DNA of 64,000 nt, from contig NZ_JBITMQ010000010.1 of assembly GCF_044466355.1 (NCBI RefSeq), positions 186,001 to 250,000 on the forward strand. The letters run 5' to 3'. The notes under the pieces are model-generated. The model worked only from the letters and a program-made list of their open reading frames with translations. It made no database searches and was not told the DNA's origin. The position numbers and the translations under genes were made by a program. The stretch is from Actinophytocola sp044466355. Lineage in GTDB: Bacteria; Actinomycetota; Actinomycetes; Mycobacteriales; Pseudonocardiaceae. This document shows, piece after piece, positions 1 to 8,666 of this stretch (its first letter is position 1; each line of letters opens with the position of its first letter).

Positions 1-2556
1 TGCGAGGCGGGCGTACTCCATGGCCTGCCCGGCACGTCCATCGCCCGCGCACACCTCCGCGAGACCGCACAGCGCGTTCGTCTCGCTGGTCCGGTTCCCC
101 ACCGCACGGGAGATCGCCAGCGATTCCTCGAACAGCTCGTACGCCTCCGCTGCCTCGCCGAGGGTGTACCGGATGCGCGCGAGGTTGTTGGTGGCCGGCG
201 CGCACATGCGCACGTTGCCGAGTTCCCGGTAGCGCGCCAGCGCCTGGCGGAAGCTGTCCCCCGCCGAGGTCAGGTCACCGAGGCGCCAGTACGCGACCCC
301 GATGTTGTTCAGCGTGGCGGCCTGCAGCGAGCGGTCGCCGACCCGCTCGTACAGCGCGAGCGCGGGCCGCAGGTGCTCGACGGCGAGGCTGATGGCACCC
401 AGCCGCGCCGCCGCACCGCCGAGCACGCGCCGTGCGTTGGCCTCGCCCGCGATGTCGCCGAGCGACTGGGCGGCGTGCAGGGCCTTGGTGTGCAGTGTGA
501 CCGCGTCGTCGTGGTACCCGCCGGTGTTGAGGTAGCGCCACACGGTGTCCGACAGCGCCACCAGGTACTCGGGCGGGGCGTGCTCTGCCGCGGCGAGCAG
601 GTTGGCGCGTTCGGCGTCCAGCCAGCCGAACGCCGCGTCGTAGGTCTCGAACACCGGGAGCTCGGCGGACGACGCGGCGACCTTCGGCCTGCGTTCCGCC
701 TCGTGCGGCGCGATCACGTCCATGGCGGCGGACGCGGTCGCGAGGTAGTAGGCGAACAGCCGGTCGGTCGCGGCGGCACGGTCGGCGGCGGCGTCGGTGG
801 CCTCGCCCAGTTCCGCGGCGTAGGCGCGCAACAGGTCGTGCGACTGGTAGCGCCCGTCGACGGACTCGTCGACCAGGTGGGCGCGCACCAGCACGCCGAG
901 CGCACGGCGCGTGTCCCGCAACCCGGCGCCGGCCATCGCGGCGAGGGCGTGGACGTCCAGCTCGTGGCCGGGGTGGCTGCCGAGCAGGCGGAAGACGCGG
1001 GCGACCGCGGGCTCGAGGTGCCGGTAGGACCAGGAGAACACCGCGCGCACCGCGGTGTACGGGTCGCCCGCGGCGTCGAGCAGGTCCAGCGCGTCCTGCG
1101 CCTCCGCCAGGTCGCGGACGAGGTCGCCGATGGCATGCGCCGGGCGGGCCCTGACCAGTTCCGCGCTGATCCGCAGCGCGAGCGGCAGCCGTGCGCACCG
1201 CTCGACCAGCGCCTCGACCGCGGACGGCTCGACCTCGGCCCGCGTGCCGAGCAGCTCGCGCAGCAGCACCACGGCGTCGGCGGGCGGGAGCCGCTCCAGC
1301 CCGAGCCGGTGCGCGCCGTAGCGGGCGACCAGCCCGGCGAGCGCGTCGCGGCTGGTGACCAGCGTGAAGCAGGTCGGGCCCGCGGGCAGCAGCGGCCGGA
1401 CCTGCTCGACGGTGCGCGCGTTGTCGAGCAGCACCAGCATCCGGCGCTGGTCGACCATCGTGCGGAACCGGGCCGCCCGCTCCTCGAGGTCCTCGGGGAT
1501 GGCGGCGCCGTCCAGCCCGAGCGCGCGCAGGAAGCCCGCGAGGGCGTCGGCGGCCGAGATCGGTTCGTCGGGACCGTAGCCGCGCAGGTCGACGTAGAGC
1601 CTGCCGTCGGGGAACCGGTCCCGCGTCCGGTGCGCCCAGCGCACGGCGAGCGCGGTCTTGCCCACGCCCGCCGTGCCGGTCACCACGGCGATCGCGGCCG
1701 ACGTCCCGGCGGACAGCAACCCGTCCAGCTCCGCCAGCTCGGCGTCGCGGCCGACGAACCCGCGCACGTCCATGGGCACCTGCGCCGGGGTGTCGTGCCG
1801 CAGCGGCACGGGCGGCGCGGGCGGCGCTTCTCCCGCCAGCACGCGGGCGTGCAGCGCACGCAGCCCGGGCCCCGGTTCCAGGCCGAGCTCGGACACGAGG
1901 GTCTCCCTGGCCCGCTGGTAGACCGCCAGGGCGTCGGACTGGCGCCCGGCCTGGTGCAGCGCGGTCATCAGCAACTCGTGCAGCCGCTCCCGCAGGGGGT
2001 GCTCCGCCACGAGGTCGGTGAGGTCACCGATCACCGGCGCGTGCAGCCCGCAGGCCAGTTCGGCCTGGTAGAGCGTCTCGAGCGCGGTGAGCCTGCGTTC
2101 GGACAGGCGCCGCGACCAGTCGGCGAGCAGCGGGTTGTCCAGGTCCGCGAACGGCTCGCCCCGCCACAGCGCGAGCGCGGACCGCAACGACTCGACCGCC
2201 AGCTGCGGTTCCCGTTCGACCACCGCCTCGCCTGCCGTGACCAGCGCCTCGAACCGGTCGGCGTCGACCTCGTCGCGCGTCACCCGCAGCCGGTAGCCCG
2301 CGTCGCCGTAGGACAGCCGGTCCGGCTCGCCGATCAACCCCCGCAGGCGGTGGATGTGCAGCTGCAGCTTCTGCGCCGCCCTGGGGTCGGCCCGGCCGTC
2401 CCACAACGCGTCGGTCAGCACGTCCACGGGCACCGGCTGGTCCGCCCGCGCCAGCAGGACGCCCAGGAGGATCCGCTGCAACCGCCCGGACAGCACCTCG
2501 GACCGCTCCCCACGCACCACGGTCACCGGCCCCAGAACCGCGAACTCCACCGACAC
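1..2556 (-). CDS. AfsR/SARP-family regulator with NB-ARC and TPR regions (C-terminus cut by window edge)
   Basis: The reverse strand reads open from a GTG at 2556 to the window edge (about 850 codons). The N-terminus (about residues 1-95) is an OmpR-like winged helix starting SVEFAVLGPVTVV, followed by a bacterial transcriptional activation domain (BTAD, about 95-240). A P-loop GTAGVGKTALAVRWAH lies near residue 300 and begins an NB-ARC-type ATPase. Helical TPR-like repeats occupy the part nearest base 1, such as the stretch reading LNNIGVAYWRLGDL. Domain order and size match AfsR-like SARP activators. It has no obvious target next to it: the neighbours look like general chromosomal genes, so any link to the enediyne cluster 30 kb away is unproven. 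The C-terminal TPR end is missing. Confidence 0.88.
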   Translation of the reverse strand, partial: MSVEFAVLGPVTVVRGERSEVLSGRLQRILLGVLLARADQPVPVDVLTDALWDGRADPRAAQKLQLHIHRLRGLIGEPDRLSYGDAGYRLRVTRDEVDADRFEALVTAGEAVVEREPQLAVESLRSALALWRGEPFADLDNPLLADWSRRLSERRLTALETLYQAELACGLHAPVIGDLTDLVAEHPLRERLHELLMTALHQAGRQSDALAVYQRARETLVSELGLEPGPGLRALHARVLAGEAPPAPPVPLRHDTPAQVPMDVRGFVGRDAELAELDGLLSAGTSAAIAVVTGTAGVGKTALAVRWAHRTRDRFPDGRLYVDLRGYGPDEPISAADALAGFLRALGLDGAAIPEDLEERAARFRTMVDQRRMLVLLDNARTVEQVRPLLPAGPTCFTLVTSRDALAGLVARYGAHRLGLERLPPADAVVLLRELLGTRAEVEPSAVEALVERCARLPLALRISAELVRARPAHAIGDLVRDLAEAQDALDLLDAAGDPYTAVRAVFSWSYRHLEPAVARVFRLLGSHPGHELDVHALAAMAGAGLRDTRRALGVLVRAHLVDESVDGRYQSHDLLRAYAAELGEATDAAADRAAATDRLFAYYLATASAAMDVIAPHEAERRPKVAASSAELPVFETYDAAFGWLDAERANLLAAAEHAPPEYLVALSDTVWRYLNTGGYHDDAVTLHTKALHAAQSLGDIAGEANARRVLGGAAARLGAISLAVEHLRPALALYERVGDRSLQAATLNNIGVAYWRLGDLTSAGDSFRQALARYRELGNVRMCAPATNNLARIRYTLGEAAEAYELFEESLAISRAVGNRTSETNALCGLAEVCAGDGRAGQAMEYARLA

Positions 2557-2763
2557 CCGCCCCCCGGTCTTTCCCGACGATGAAAGTCCGGCGAAAGTCG
2601 CCTGAGCACACTGGTGTCGCCGGAACCGTCCGGCACCAGTCGACCACCGCGCGCCCGCCGGAGCTGTCAGGCGTTCACCCGACACGACGGCGGCGGTGGT
2701 CGACGTAGGTTGGCGCGTGCCGGGTTTTGCTGCTGAGGGGTCAGCAAAACCGTGGCGCGCGCG

Positions 2764-3675
2764 TCAGAGGCGCACGGTTCCGGTGACGCAGGTGACGGTG
2801 TCGCCGCCGACCCAGACCGTCCCGTCGGCGGCGGCCGACACGTGGATGCGGCCCGCGCGGCCCAGCGCGGTGCCCTGGCGCGCCACGTACGGTGCGGTCA
2901 CCCGGCCGGTGCCGAGCAGCCACTGGGCGAGCGACGCGTTGAGGCTGCCGGTCACCGGGTCCTCGACGGTCGTGCCGTTGACCGGGAAGAACGCGCGCAC
3001 CTCGAGCGCCTCCGGCGAGCCGGGCGGGTGCGGCCCGGCGACGCCGAGGTACAGGTCGTCCGCGTGGCCCGGTCGCACGGCCAGCACGGCGTCGGCGTCG
3101 GCCAGCAGCACGGCGATCCAGCCGGGACCGTTGTCGGCCCACCGCATGTCGACGATCTCGTCGCGGCCGACGCCCAGCACGTCGGCGATGCGCGCCGCGA
3201 GCGGCTCGTCGACCGGACCCGAACGGACGAGCGGCGGCGCGGCGAACGCGAGCCTGCCGTCGTCGGCGCGCCGGATGGGCACCAGCCCGGCGCCGCACTC
3301 CTGGACGATCGTGCCGGCGTCGTTGTCGGGGCCGTTGTCGGGGCCGTTGTCGGGGCCGTTGTCGGGGCCGTTGTCGGGGCCGTTGTCGGGGCCGTTGTCG
3401 CGGTCCCGGCCCGTTCCGGTCAGCCAGGCGTGGCAGGTGCCGAGCGTCGGGTGGCCCGCGAACGGCAGCTCGGTCGTCGGGGTGAAGATGCGGACCGCGT
3501 AGTCGGCGCCGGGTGCGGTCGGCGGCAGCACGAACGTCGTCTCCGACAGGTTCGTCCACCGCGCGAACCGCTGCATCTCCGCCGTGGACAGCCCGCGCCC
3601 GTCGAGCACGACGGCGACCGGGTTGCCGAGGTACGGGGTGTCGGTGAACACGTCGACCTGGTGGAACTCGCGCAT
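2764..3675 (-). CDS. PhzF-family isomerase-like protein with a DNGP tandem repeat
   Basis: About 303 residues from an ATG at 3675. The start MREFHQVDVFTDTPYLGNPV is the classic PhzF/YddE opening, so the in-frame upstream codons were not used. NLSETTFVLPP holds the glutamate used as acid/base in PhzF. PFAGHPTLGTCHAW and EDPVTGSLNASLAQWL are the other two signature motifs. The family folds like diaminopimelate epimerase, but most members have no assigned substrate. Oddity: just after the GHPTLGTCHAW motif the protein carries six repeats of Asp-Asn-Gly-Pro, encoded by a perfect 12-bp tandem repeat, in what should be a surface loop. The gene stands alone, and no phenazine genes are nearby. Confidence 0.88.
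   Translation of the reverse strand: MREFHQVDVFTDTPYLGNPVAVVLDGRGLSTAEMQRFARWTNLSETTFVLPPTAPGADYAVRIFTPTTELPFAGHPTLGTCHAWLTGTGRDRDNGPDNGPDNGPDNGPDNGPDNGPDNDAGTIVQECGAGLVPIRRADDGRLAFAAPPLVRSGPVDEPLAARIADVLGVGRDEIVDMRWADNGPGWIAVLLADADAVLAVRPGHADDLYLGVAGPHPPGSPEALEVRAFFPVNGTTVEDPVTGSLNASLAQWLLGTGRVTAPYVARQGTALGRAGRIHVSAAADGTVWVGGDTVTCVTGTVRL
3322..3400. repeat. 12-bp perfect tandem repeat (minisatellite) inside the PhzF-like gene
   Basis: The unit GTTGTCGGGGCC occurs six times in a row from 3322 to 3393 and then as a 7-base partial copy. Because 12 is a multiple of 3, copy-number change keeps the frame and adds or removes DNGP units. Confidence 0.95.
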
Positions 3676-3808
3676 GGCGGTCAGCCTAGATCGCCCGGCT
3701 GCCGAAGAACCCGATCGGACCGCACCGAAGGGCCCGATCAGCACACGCACCGAAGGGGTCCTTCAGTGCGCAGCAACGTTCCGAAAGGGCGGAAGGGTCG
3801 CCGCGCCG

Positions 3809-4087
3809 TCAGCCCAGGCTGAAGGCGACCGAGCGCAGGATCAGCGCGGCGACGAACACCGCGGTGAACGCGAGGTCGATGGACACGCCGCCGGCCCGGA
3901 TGGGACGCAGGACCCGCCGCACCGGCGCGATGACCGGTTCCGTAGCGGCGTGACTGAGCGCGCGTGCCCGGCCCGTCCATGTCGGGCCGCGGGTCACCAG
4001 CCCGGCCCAGTCGAGCACCAGCCGGACGAGCAACACCACGATGAACAGGGTCAGGACGTACCCGAGCAGGGTTCCGATGAGCTCCAT
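3809..4087 (-). CDS. YggT-family membrane protein
   Basis: This 92-residue protein starts MELIGTLLGYVLTLFIVVLL and has two hydrophobic segments (about residues 3-25 and 70-90) separated by a polar loop with the motif EPVIAPVRRVLRPI. That layout is typical of YggT, an integral membrane family often found in the actinobacterial division region next to sepF and divIVA. Here it diverges from a DivIVA-like gene about 180 bp away, so the usual neighbourhood is partly kept. Its exact role is unknown; a link to cell-envelope or division functions is inferred from context only. Confidence 0.85.
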   Translation of the reverse strand: MELIGTLLGYVLTLFIVVLLVRLVLDWAGLVTRGPTWTGRARALSHAATEPVIAPVRRVLRPIRAGGVSIDLAFTAVFVAALILRSVAFSLG

Positions 4088-4268
4088 GACTCCTCAACGC
4101 ACGAGAGCGTCCCGTCAGCACCACGGCGGCGGCGGTTCTCAGCGGACTATCAGGGCGGCGACACGCGCGGGAACCTCTGGGACGCGGGGGCCGGTCGCCG
4201 TATCGTTGCCGCGACCCGCGGGTCGTGCGATCCGCACACGTCCGACGGTGAACGGAGCAGTGCGAGGC

Positions 4269-4790
4269 ATGAGCCAGCTGACGCCAGACGAAGTTCGCGA
4301 CGTCGTCTTCGATCACGCGCCGGTGTTCCGCCGCGGTTACGACGAGACACAGGTCGACGAGTTCCTCGATCGCGTCGAGGAAGCCATGATCGCCCTCCAC
4401 CGCGCCGCGGCCGAGAACCAGCAGTTACTGGACTCCTACGCGATGCGCACCGAGCCGGCCGGCCGGCTCGTGACCACGGGCGAACACCGCGCCCTGGCCG
4501 ACCAGGTCGTCGCCGACGCCCGCCGCCGCGCGGACGAGATCGTCGACGGTGCCCGCGCGGCCGCGCAGCGGGTGGTGGCGGAGGCACGCGCGGAGGCGTT
4601 CCGCCTGGTGGCCAACGCGTCCCGGCAGATCGTCGGTGTCGGCCCCGCTCAGCTCGGCGACGACCGCGACCGCGAACTGGCCGCGGCCGTCGCGGAGGTG
4701 GGCGACCGCATCGCCCACCTCCGCGAAGCCCTGTCCGGGGAGGTGGCGCAGCTGTACGAGATCGCCCAGGAACTGGACGGTGGCCGCTGA
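4269..4790 (+). CDS. DivIVA-domain protein
   Basis: 173 residues from an ATG at 4269, the start that brings MSQLTPDEVRDVVFDHAPVF to the N-terminus. Residues about 5-45 contain FRRGYDETQVDEFLDRVEEA, the conserved DivIVA N-terminal motif (RGYD..VD.FLD). The rest is a helical, alanine- and charge-rich region with predicted coiled coil (about 70-170). DivIVA proteins bind curved membrane and organise polar growth in actinomycetes. This one is shorter than Wag31/DivIVA proper and is better called DivIVA-like. One leucine is encoded by a rare TTA codon (within CAGCAGTTACTG near 4425). Confidence 0.85.
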   Translation: MSQLTPDEVRDVVFDHAPVFRRGYDETQVDEFLDRVEEAMIALHRAAAENQQLLDSYAMRTEPAGRLVTTGEHRALADQVVADARRRADEIVDGARAAAQRVVAEARAEAFRLVANASRQIVGVGPAQLGDDRDRELAAAVAEVGDRIAHLREALSGEVAQLYEIAQELDGGR

Positions 4791-4797
4791 CCGCCGG

Positions 4798-5694
4798 CTA
4801 CGGCTGCCCTGCCACCGGCGCCGCCGGTGTGGCCGGGTGGCGCCTGCGCCACCAGCGCAGCGCCGCCACGACGGGGATCGCGAGTGCGAGCACGAACGGC
4901 AGCACCGCGCCGATCACCTCCAACGTGACGGCACCGGCGCCGCGGAAGGCGTCCCAGCCCGCCGACAGGCCCGCGAGGAACCCGCTCGCCTTCTCCGGCT
5001 CGGGGGCGGGCGGGGCGGCGGTCCTTCCGATCCGGATCGTCACCGTCGACATGGCCACCTGGCCGGCCAGCGCCTGACTTCGTTGCTGCAGCGACTCGAG
5101 CTCGGCCTCGCGGGCGGTGACCTCCTGCTCGATCCGGACGATCTCGTCCACGGTGTTCGCCCTGGCCAGCAGGGCGCGGACGCGGTCCACGCTGGCGCGC
5201 TGGGTGGCGATGCGGCTGTCGAGGTCGACCACCTGCTCGGTCACGTCCTCCGCGGACTGTTCGCGGGCGACGACCTTGCCCAGCCCCGACAACGCGTCCA
5301 GCGCCTGGTCGAAGCGGTCCGACGGGATGTGCAGGGTGAGCGTCGCCGAGGTGTCCCGCACCTGTTCACGGCCCGCGTAGCCGTTCTCGCGCACGGCGAC
5401 GTCCCGCGCGCGGTCGACGGTCGCGACGACATCGGTGGCCACCAGCTCCATCGTCGCGGTGCGCACCAGCTTCCGGTCCACGCCGGGCTGGCTGATCTCC
5501 TTCTTCGCGGTGGCGGCGGGTTTCTCGCCAGCGCCGGTCGACCGCGGCTCACCGGCCCCGCCCGCGCTCTCCGCCTCGTACGGCGCTGGGGCCGCCGCAC
5601 CGTCCGCCGTGCTGCCGGAACCGGCCGTGCACGCCGTGACCAGTGCGGCGGCGATGCCTAACATGGCGGCGGCGCCGACGAGTCTGTGCTTCAT
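4798..5694 (-). CDS. DUF4349-domain lipoprotein
   Basis: 298 residues from an ATG at 5694. The N-terminus MKHRLVGAAAMLGIAAALVT ends in a lipobox-like VTAC, so the mature protein should be lipid-anchored outside the membrane. The middle has a segment reading RKLVRTATMELVATDVVATV, then a long coiled coil (about residues 150-215) rich in Glu/Gln, and a C-terminal transmembrane helix (about 255-280) followed by Arg/Trp-rich residues. This is the usual architecture of DUF4349 proteins, whose function is unknown. It is convergent with the DivIVA-like gene, with only 7 bp between the stops. Confidence 0.85.
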   Translation of the reverse strand: MKHRLVGAAAMLGIAAALVTACTAGSGSTADGAAAPAPYEAESAGGAGEPRSTGAGEKPAATAKKEISQPGVDRKLVRTATMELVATDVVATVDRARDVAVRENGYAGREQVRDTSATLTLHIPSDRFDQALDALSGLGKVVAREQSAEDVTEQVVDLDSRIATQRASVDRVRALLARANTVDEIVRIEQEVTAREAELESLQQRSQALAGQVAMSTVTIRIGRTAAPPAPEPEKASGFLAGLSAGWDAFRGAGAVTLEVIGAVLPFVLALAIPVVAALRWWRRRHPATPAAPVAGQP

Positions 5695-5847
5695 GTGTCC
5701 TCCCCAAGTCGTTGGTGACCGGAGGACGGACGACGGCGAAGCACCCGTTGTCCGGCGAACGGTCACGAGTCGGCTTCGATCGTCCGGTGGACCGGGCGCG
5801 CTTCCGGTGCGATGGTGGCCGAACCCGCCGAGGAGGGAGAGAACGCG

Positions 5848-6486
5848 ATGAGTGGCGACACGGACAGTGACCGGTTGCGTGCGAAGTGGGACCGGTACGC
5901 GCCGCGGTACGACAAGGACATCGGGTTCTTCGAACGGGTCCAGTTCGGTGACGGGCGGCAGTGGGTGTGCTCGCAGGCCGTCGGCGACGTGCTCGAGGTG
6001 GCCGTCGGCACCGGGCGGAACCTGCCGTTCTACCCGGCCGGGATCCATCTGACGGGGCTCGACTTCAGCCCGGTCATGCTCGCGCAGGCCCGCGCCAGGG
6101 CGGCGGAGGTCGGCCGCGAGATCGACCTGCTCGAAGGCGACGCGCAGGCGCTGCCGTTCGCGGACGCCTCGTTCGACACCGTCGTGTGCACGCTCGGGCT
6201 GTGCGGCATCCCCGACGAGCGTGCCGCGATCGACGAGATGTACCGCGTGCTCCGTCCACAAGGGACACTGCTGCTGCTCGACCACGTCGGCAGCCACCGC
6301 CGCCTTGTCTACTTTGGACAATGGCTGGCGGAGCGGGTGACCGTGCGTATGCTCGGCGACTACCAGACCCGCAGGCCGCTGCCGGTGGTCGAGCGGGCCG
6401 GGTTCGTGATCCGGCGGCGGGAACGGCTCAAGGCGGGCACGGTGGAGCGGCTGGCGGCGACGAAACCCGCGGGAGACGACGCGTGA
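5848..6486 (+). CDS. SAM-dependent methyltransferase (Methyltransf_11 / UbiE-like)
   Basis: 212 residues from an ATG at 5848, preceded by a purine-rich GGAGGGAGAG. The SAM-binding motif I reads VLEVAVGTGRNLPFY, the acidic end of strand 2 is LTGLDFS, and motif II lies around DASFDTVVCTLGLCGIPD. The layout is a class I methyltransferase of the UbiE/phospholipid N-methyltransferase kind; the acceptor is unknown. Its stop overlaps the GTG of the following SGNH hydrolase by 4 bp, so the two are translationally coupled. Confidence 0.88.
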   Translation: MSGDTDSDRLRAKWDRYAPRYDKDIGFFERVQFGDGRQWVCSQAVGDVLEVAVGTGRNLPFYPAGIHLTGLDFSPVMLAQARARAAEVGREIDLLEGDAQALPFADASFDTVVCTLGLCGIPDERAAIDEMYRVLRPQGTLLLLDHVGSHRRLVYFGQWLAERVTVRMLGDYQTRRPLPVVERAGFVIRRRERLKAGTVERLAATKPAGDDA

Positions 6487-7406
6487 CCGTCCGCAGACCG
6501 ATGCCGCTCGTGGCGCTGCTGGTGGTCCTCACGGCGTGCACGGCGGAACCCGCACCGGCTCCCCCTCCCGCGCCCACGACCACGACGACCACGACGAGCA
6601 CCGCGCCGCCCGCCGACCAGGTGTACCTGTCGCTCGGCGACTCCTACGCCACCGGGTACCGGCCCGCGACCGGCGGCACGCCGGCGGGTGCCGCCCGGGA
6701 CGGTTTCGCCGACCTGGTCGCGGCGCGGTCCGGGCTGCGGTTGATCAACGTCGCGTGCAGCGGCGCCACCTCCGGCCAGCTGCGCACCTCGACCGGGTGC
6801 CCGCCGCCCAACCGCGCCGCGGGCGCACCCGACCCGGCCGGGCGGACCCAGCTCGACGCCGCGGTCGCCGCACTGCGCGAACACGAAGGCCGGGTGGGCC
6901 TGGTGACGGTGGTGATCGGTGGCAACGACCTCGCGCCCTGCGTGCGGGACACGGCGTCGGCGGCGCTCGCGTGCGCATCGGAGGCAGTACGGGACGTGGC
7001 GGCCAACCTGGCGGCGATCCTGCCGGTCCTGCGGGAGGCGGCCGGGGACGCACCCATCGTCGGCCTGACCTATCCCGACGTGTTCCTCGGCGCGTGGGTC
7101 TCCCCCGACTTCCCCAACGGCCAGGACCTCGCCCGCATGTCCGTGCCGCTGTTCCGGGACTTCTTCAACACCGCGCTGAAAGCCGAGTACGCGAAGGTCG
7201 GCGCGGAGTTCGTCGACGTCACCGCGACGACCGGCGGCTACGGACCGCTCACCGAACTCGTCCAGGACCCCGACCACGGACCGGTGCCCGCCCCGGTGGC
7301 GCGGGTGTGCGCGCTGACGTACTTCTGCGAACTCACCGACGTGCACCCGACCCCCGAGGGCCACGAGGTCATCGCCGACGCCGTCCTCGCCGCCACGGGA
7401 CGCTGA
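6483..7406 (+). CDS. Secreted SGNH/GDSL-family lipase-esterase (lipoprotein)
   Basis: 307 residues from a GTG at 6483 that overlaps the upstream stop. A short hydrophobic leader ends in VLTAC, a lipobox, followed by a Pro/Thr-rich linker. Block I reads YLSLGDSYATGY (nucleophile Ser), block III is VVIGGNDLAPC (oxyanion Asn) and block V is TDVHPTPEGH (Asp/His). This is the complete SGNH catalytic set, as in secreted actinomycete lipases. The size suits a single catalytic domain. The physiological substrate cannot be told from sequence. Confidence 0.9.
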   Translation: MTVRRPMPLVALLVVLTACTAEPAPAPPPAPTTTTTTTSTAPPADQVYLSLGDSYATGYRPATGGTPAGAARDGFADLVAARSGLRLINVACSGATSGQLRTSTGCPPPNRAAGAPDPAGRTQLDAAVAALREHEGRVGLVTVVIGGNDLAPCVRDTASAALACASEAVRDVAANLAAILPVLREAAGDAPIVGLTYPDVFLGAWVSPDFPNGQDLARMSVPLFRDFFNTALKAEYAKVGAEFVDVTATTGGYGPLTELVQDPDHGPVPAPVARVCALTYFCELTDVHPTPEGHEVIADAVLAATGR

Positions 7407-7412
7407 GACACG

Positions 7413-7826
7413 TCACCGGTCGGCGTAGGCCGGGTGGGTCAGGGTGGCGACCACGCCCGCCAGCTTGACCTCCGCGACGGCGTCGCCGAAGGTCCACAGC
7501 AGGTCCATGCCGTCCGGGGCGCCCAGCTCGTTCACGGCGGCGACGGACAGCCGCGCCCGGTTCTCCGGTTCCGGGATGAACGCGACCGTGCTCAGCTCGT
7601 CGCGGTCGTTGAAGGCGTACTGGCTGATCGACATCGGCACCCCGCAGAACGGCTCCGGCGCCTCCCCCGTCTGCCACCAGCCGCTGTCCGTGAGGTGCGC
7701 GCTCGGGTACCGGTCCCGGAACGACGAGAGGGACGCACCCCACGGGAACCCGTTCCAGCCCTCAGCGAGGGCGGCACCCGCCGTGGTCAGTCGGATCTCC
7801 TGTCGCTTCCGGCGGAACAGGGCCAT
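7413..7826 (-). CDS. Conserved hypothetical protein
   Basis: 137 residues starting from the ATG at 7826, chosen because GAGGAGG sits seven bases upstream and the protein then begins MALFRRKRQEIRLTTAGAAL. It is soluble, with no signal peptide, and has the recognisable strings GWNGFPWGASLSSFRDRYP and FCGVPMSISQYAFNDRDELS. I do not recognise the family. The gene ends 7 bp from the convergent SGNH hydrolase. Confidence 0.65.
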   Translation of the reverse strand: MALFRRKRQEIRLTTAGAALAEGWNGFPWGASLSSFRDRYPSAHLTDSGWWQTGEAPEPFCGVPMSISQYAFNDRDELSTVAFIPEPENRARLSVAAVNELGAPDGMDLLWTFGDAVAEVKLAGVVATLTHPAYADR

Positions 7827-7950
7827 CGCCGTACCTCCTCGCGTCGCGTCCGCCCACCCTAGGGCCTGGCGCCGGCGGCCAGAGGCGGAAGTTTCCGCAC
7901 GCCCGGCGAGGTGGTACCCGCCCGGTGTCCCCACGCGGAGAGGAGTTGTC

Positions 7951-8358
7951 ATGGGTGCGAGCGTCGCGCTGATCCGGCTCGCCGACACCGACCTGACGCT
8001 TGCCGACGCGGCCGACGACGTGCGCGGCAGGACCGTGGTCGACCGGGACGGCGTGGAGATCGGCACGGTCGACGACCTGGTCATCGACGAGGCGGAACGC
8101 CGCGTCCGGCTACTGCAGGTCGGCTCGGGCGGGTTCCTCGGGCTCGGCAAGCAGCAGCTGCTGGTGCCGGTCGACGCGGTGACCTCGGTCGACGAGGTGG
8201 TGCACGTCGACACCGACCGCGACCACGTCGCGTCAGGGCCGGTGTACGACCCGGACCTGGTGCTCCGGCAGGACACCGTGGCCGGGCTGTACGACCACTA
8301 CGGCATGCTCCCGTACTGGAGCGCGGGCTACCGGGCACCGGGTTTCCCGTTCCGGTGA
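7951..8358 (+). CDS. PRC-barrel domain protein
   Basis: 135 residues from an ATG at 7951 with AGAGGAG upstream. Residues about 25-95 contain GRTVVDRDGVEIGTVDDLVI, then a strand reading RVRLLQVGSGGFLGLGK and LLVPVDAVTSVDE, which is the PRC-barrel pattern (small beta-barrel seen in photosynthetic reaction centre H subunit and RimM). The C-terminus is rich in Tyr and Gly (YDHYGMLPYWSAGYRAPGF). Such small actinomycete PRC proteins are often linked with stress conditions; that role is not shown here. Confidence 0.82.
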   Translation: MGASVALIRLADTDLTLADAADDVRGRTVVDRDGVEIGTVDDLVIDEAERRVRLLQVGSGGFLGLGKQQLLVPVDAVTSVDEVVHVDTDRDHVASGPVYDPDLVLRQDTVAGLYDHYGMLPYWSAGYRAPGFPFR

Positions 8359-8666
8359 CGGTGTCACCGCCGCTGTCACCGCCGCTCGTCCGGCCCGGAG
8401 AGGTCGCGGACGGCCGTCACGATCTCCTGCTCCCGCATCACGGTCCCCTTCCCATGCGGCTCGGTTCGATGGCGTACCCACTGCCGCCGCGCGATCCGCC
8501 GCTACTCACCCGATGGTGTGATCCTCGCCGGACGCCCTGCTCCAGCCGGGTGGTTGTGCGCCGGAAGCGCTCCCGTTTCGCGGCCGGCGGGCGCACGCTA
8601 CCTGCCGAACCGTTGCCGGCATGGGCACTGCCGGCGCGGGTGCCCCGTTGTCCAGGAGCTTCGCCG
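8359..8666. other. Gene-free interval
   Basis: 308 bp between the PRC-barrel gene and the AraC regulator. It should hold the promoter of the AraC gene. I found no coding frame, strong hairpin or clear promoter hexamers that I could support. Confidence 0.5.

Noticed and set aside
2764..3675. PhzF-like gene as evidence of phenazine biosynthesis
   Set aside because: No phzA/B/D/E/G genes are near, and most PhzF-family proteins are unrelated to phenazines.
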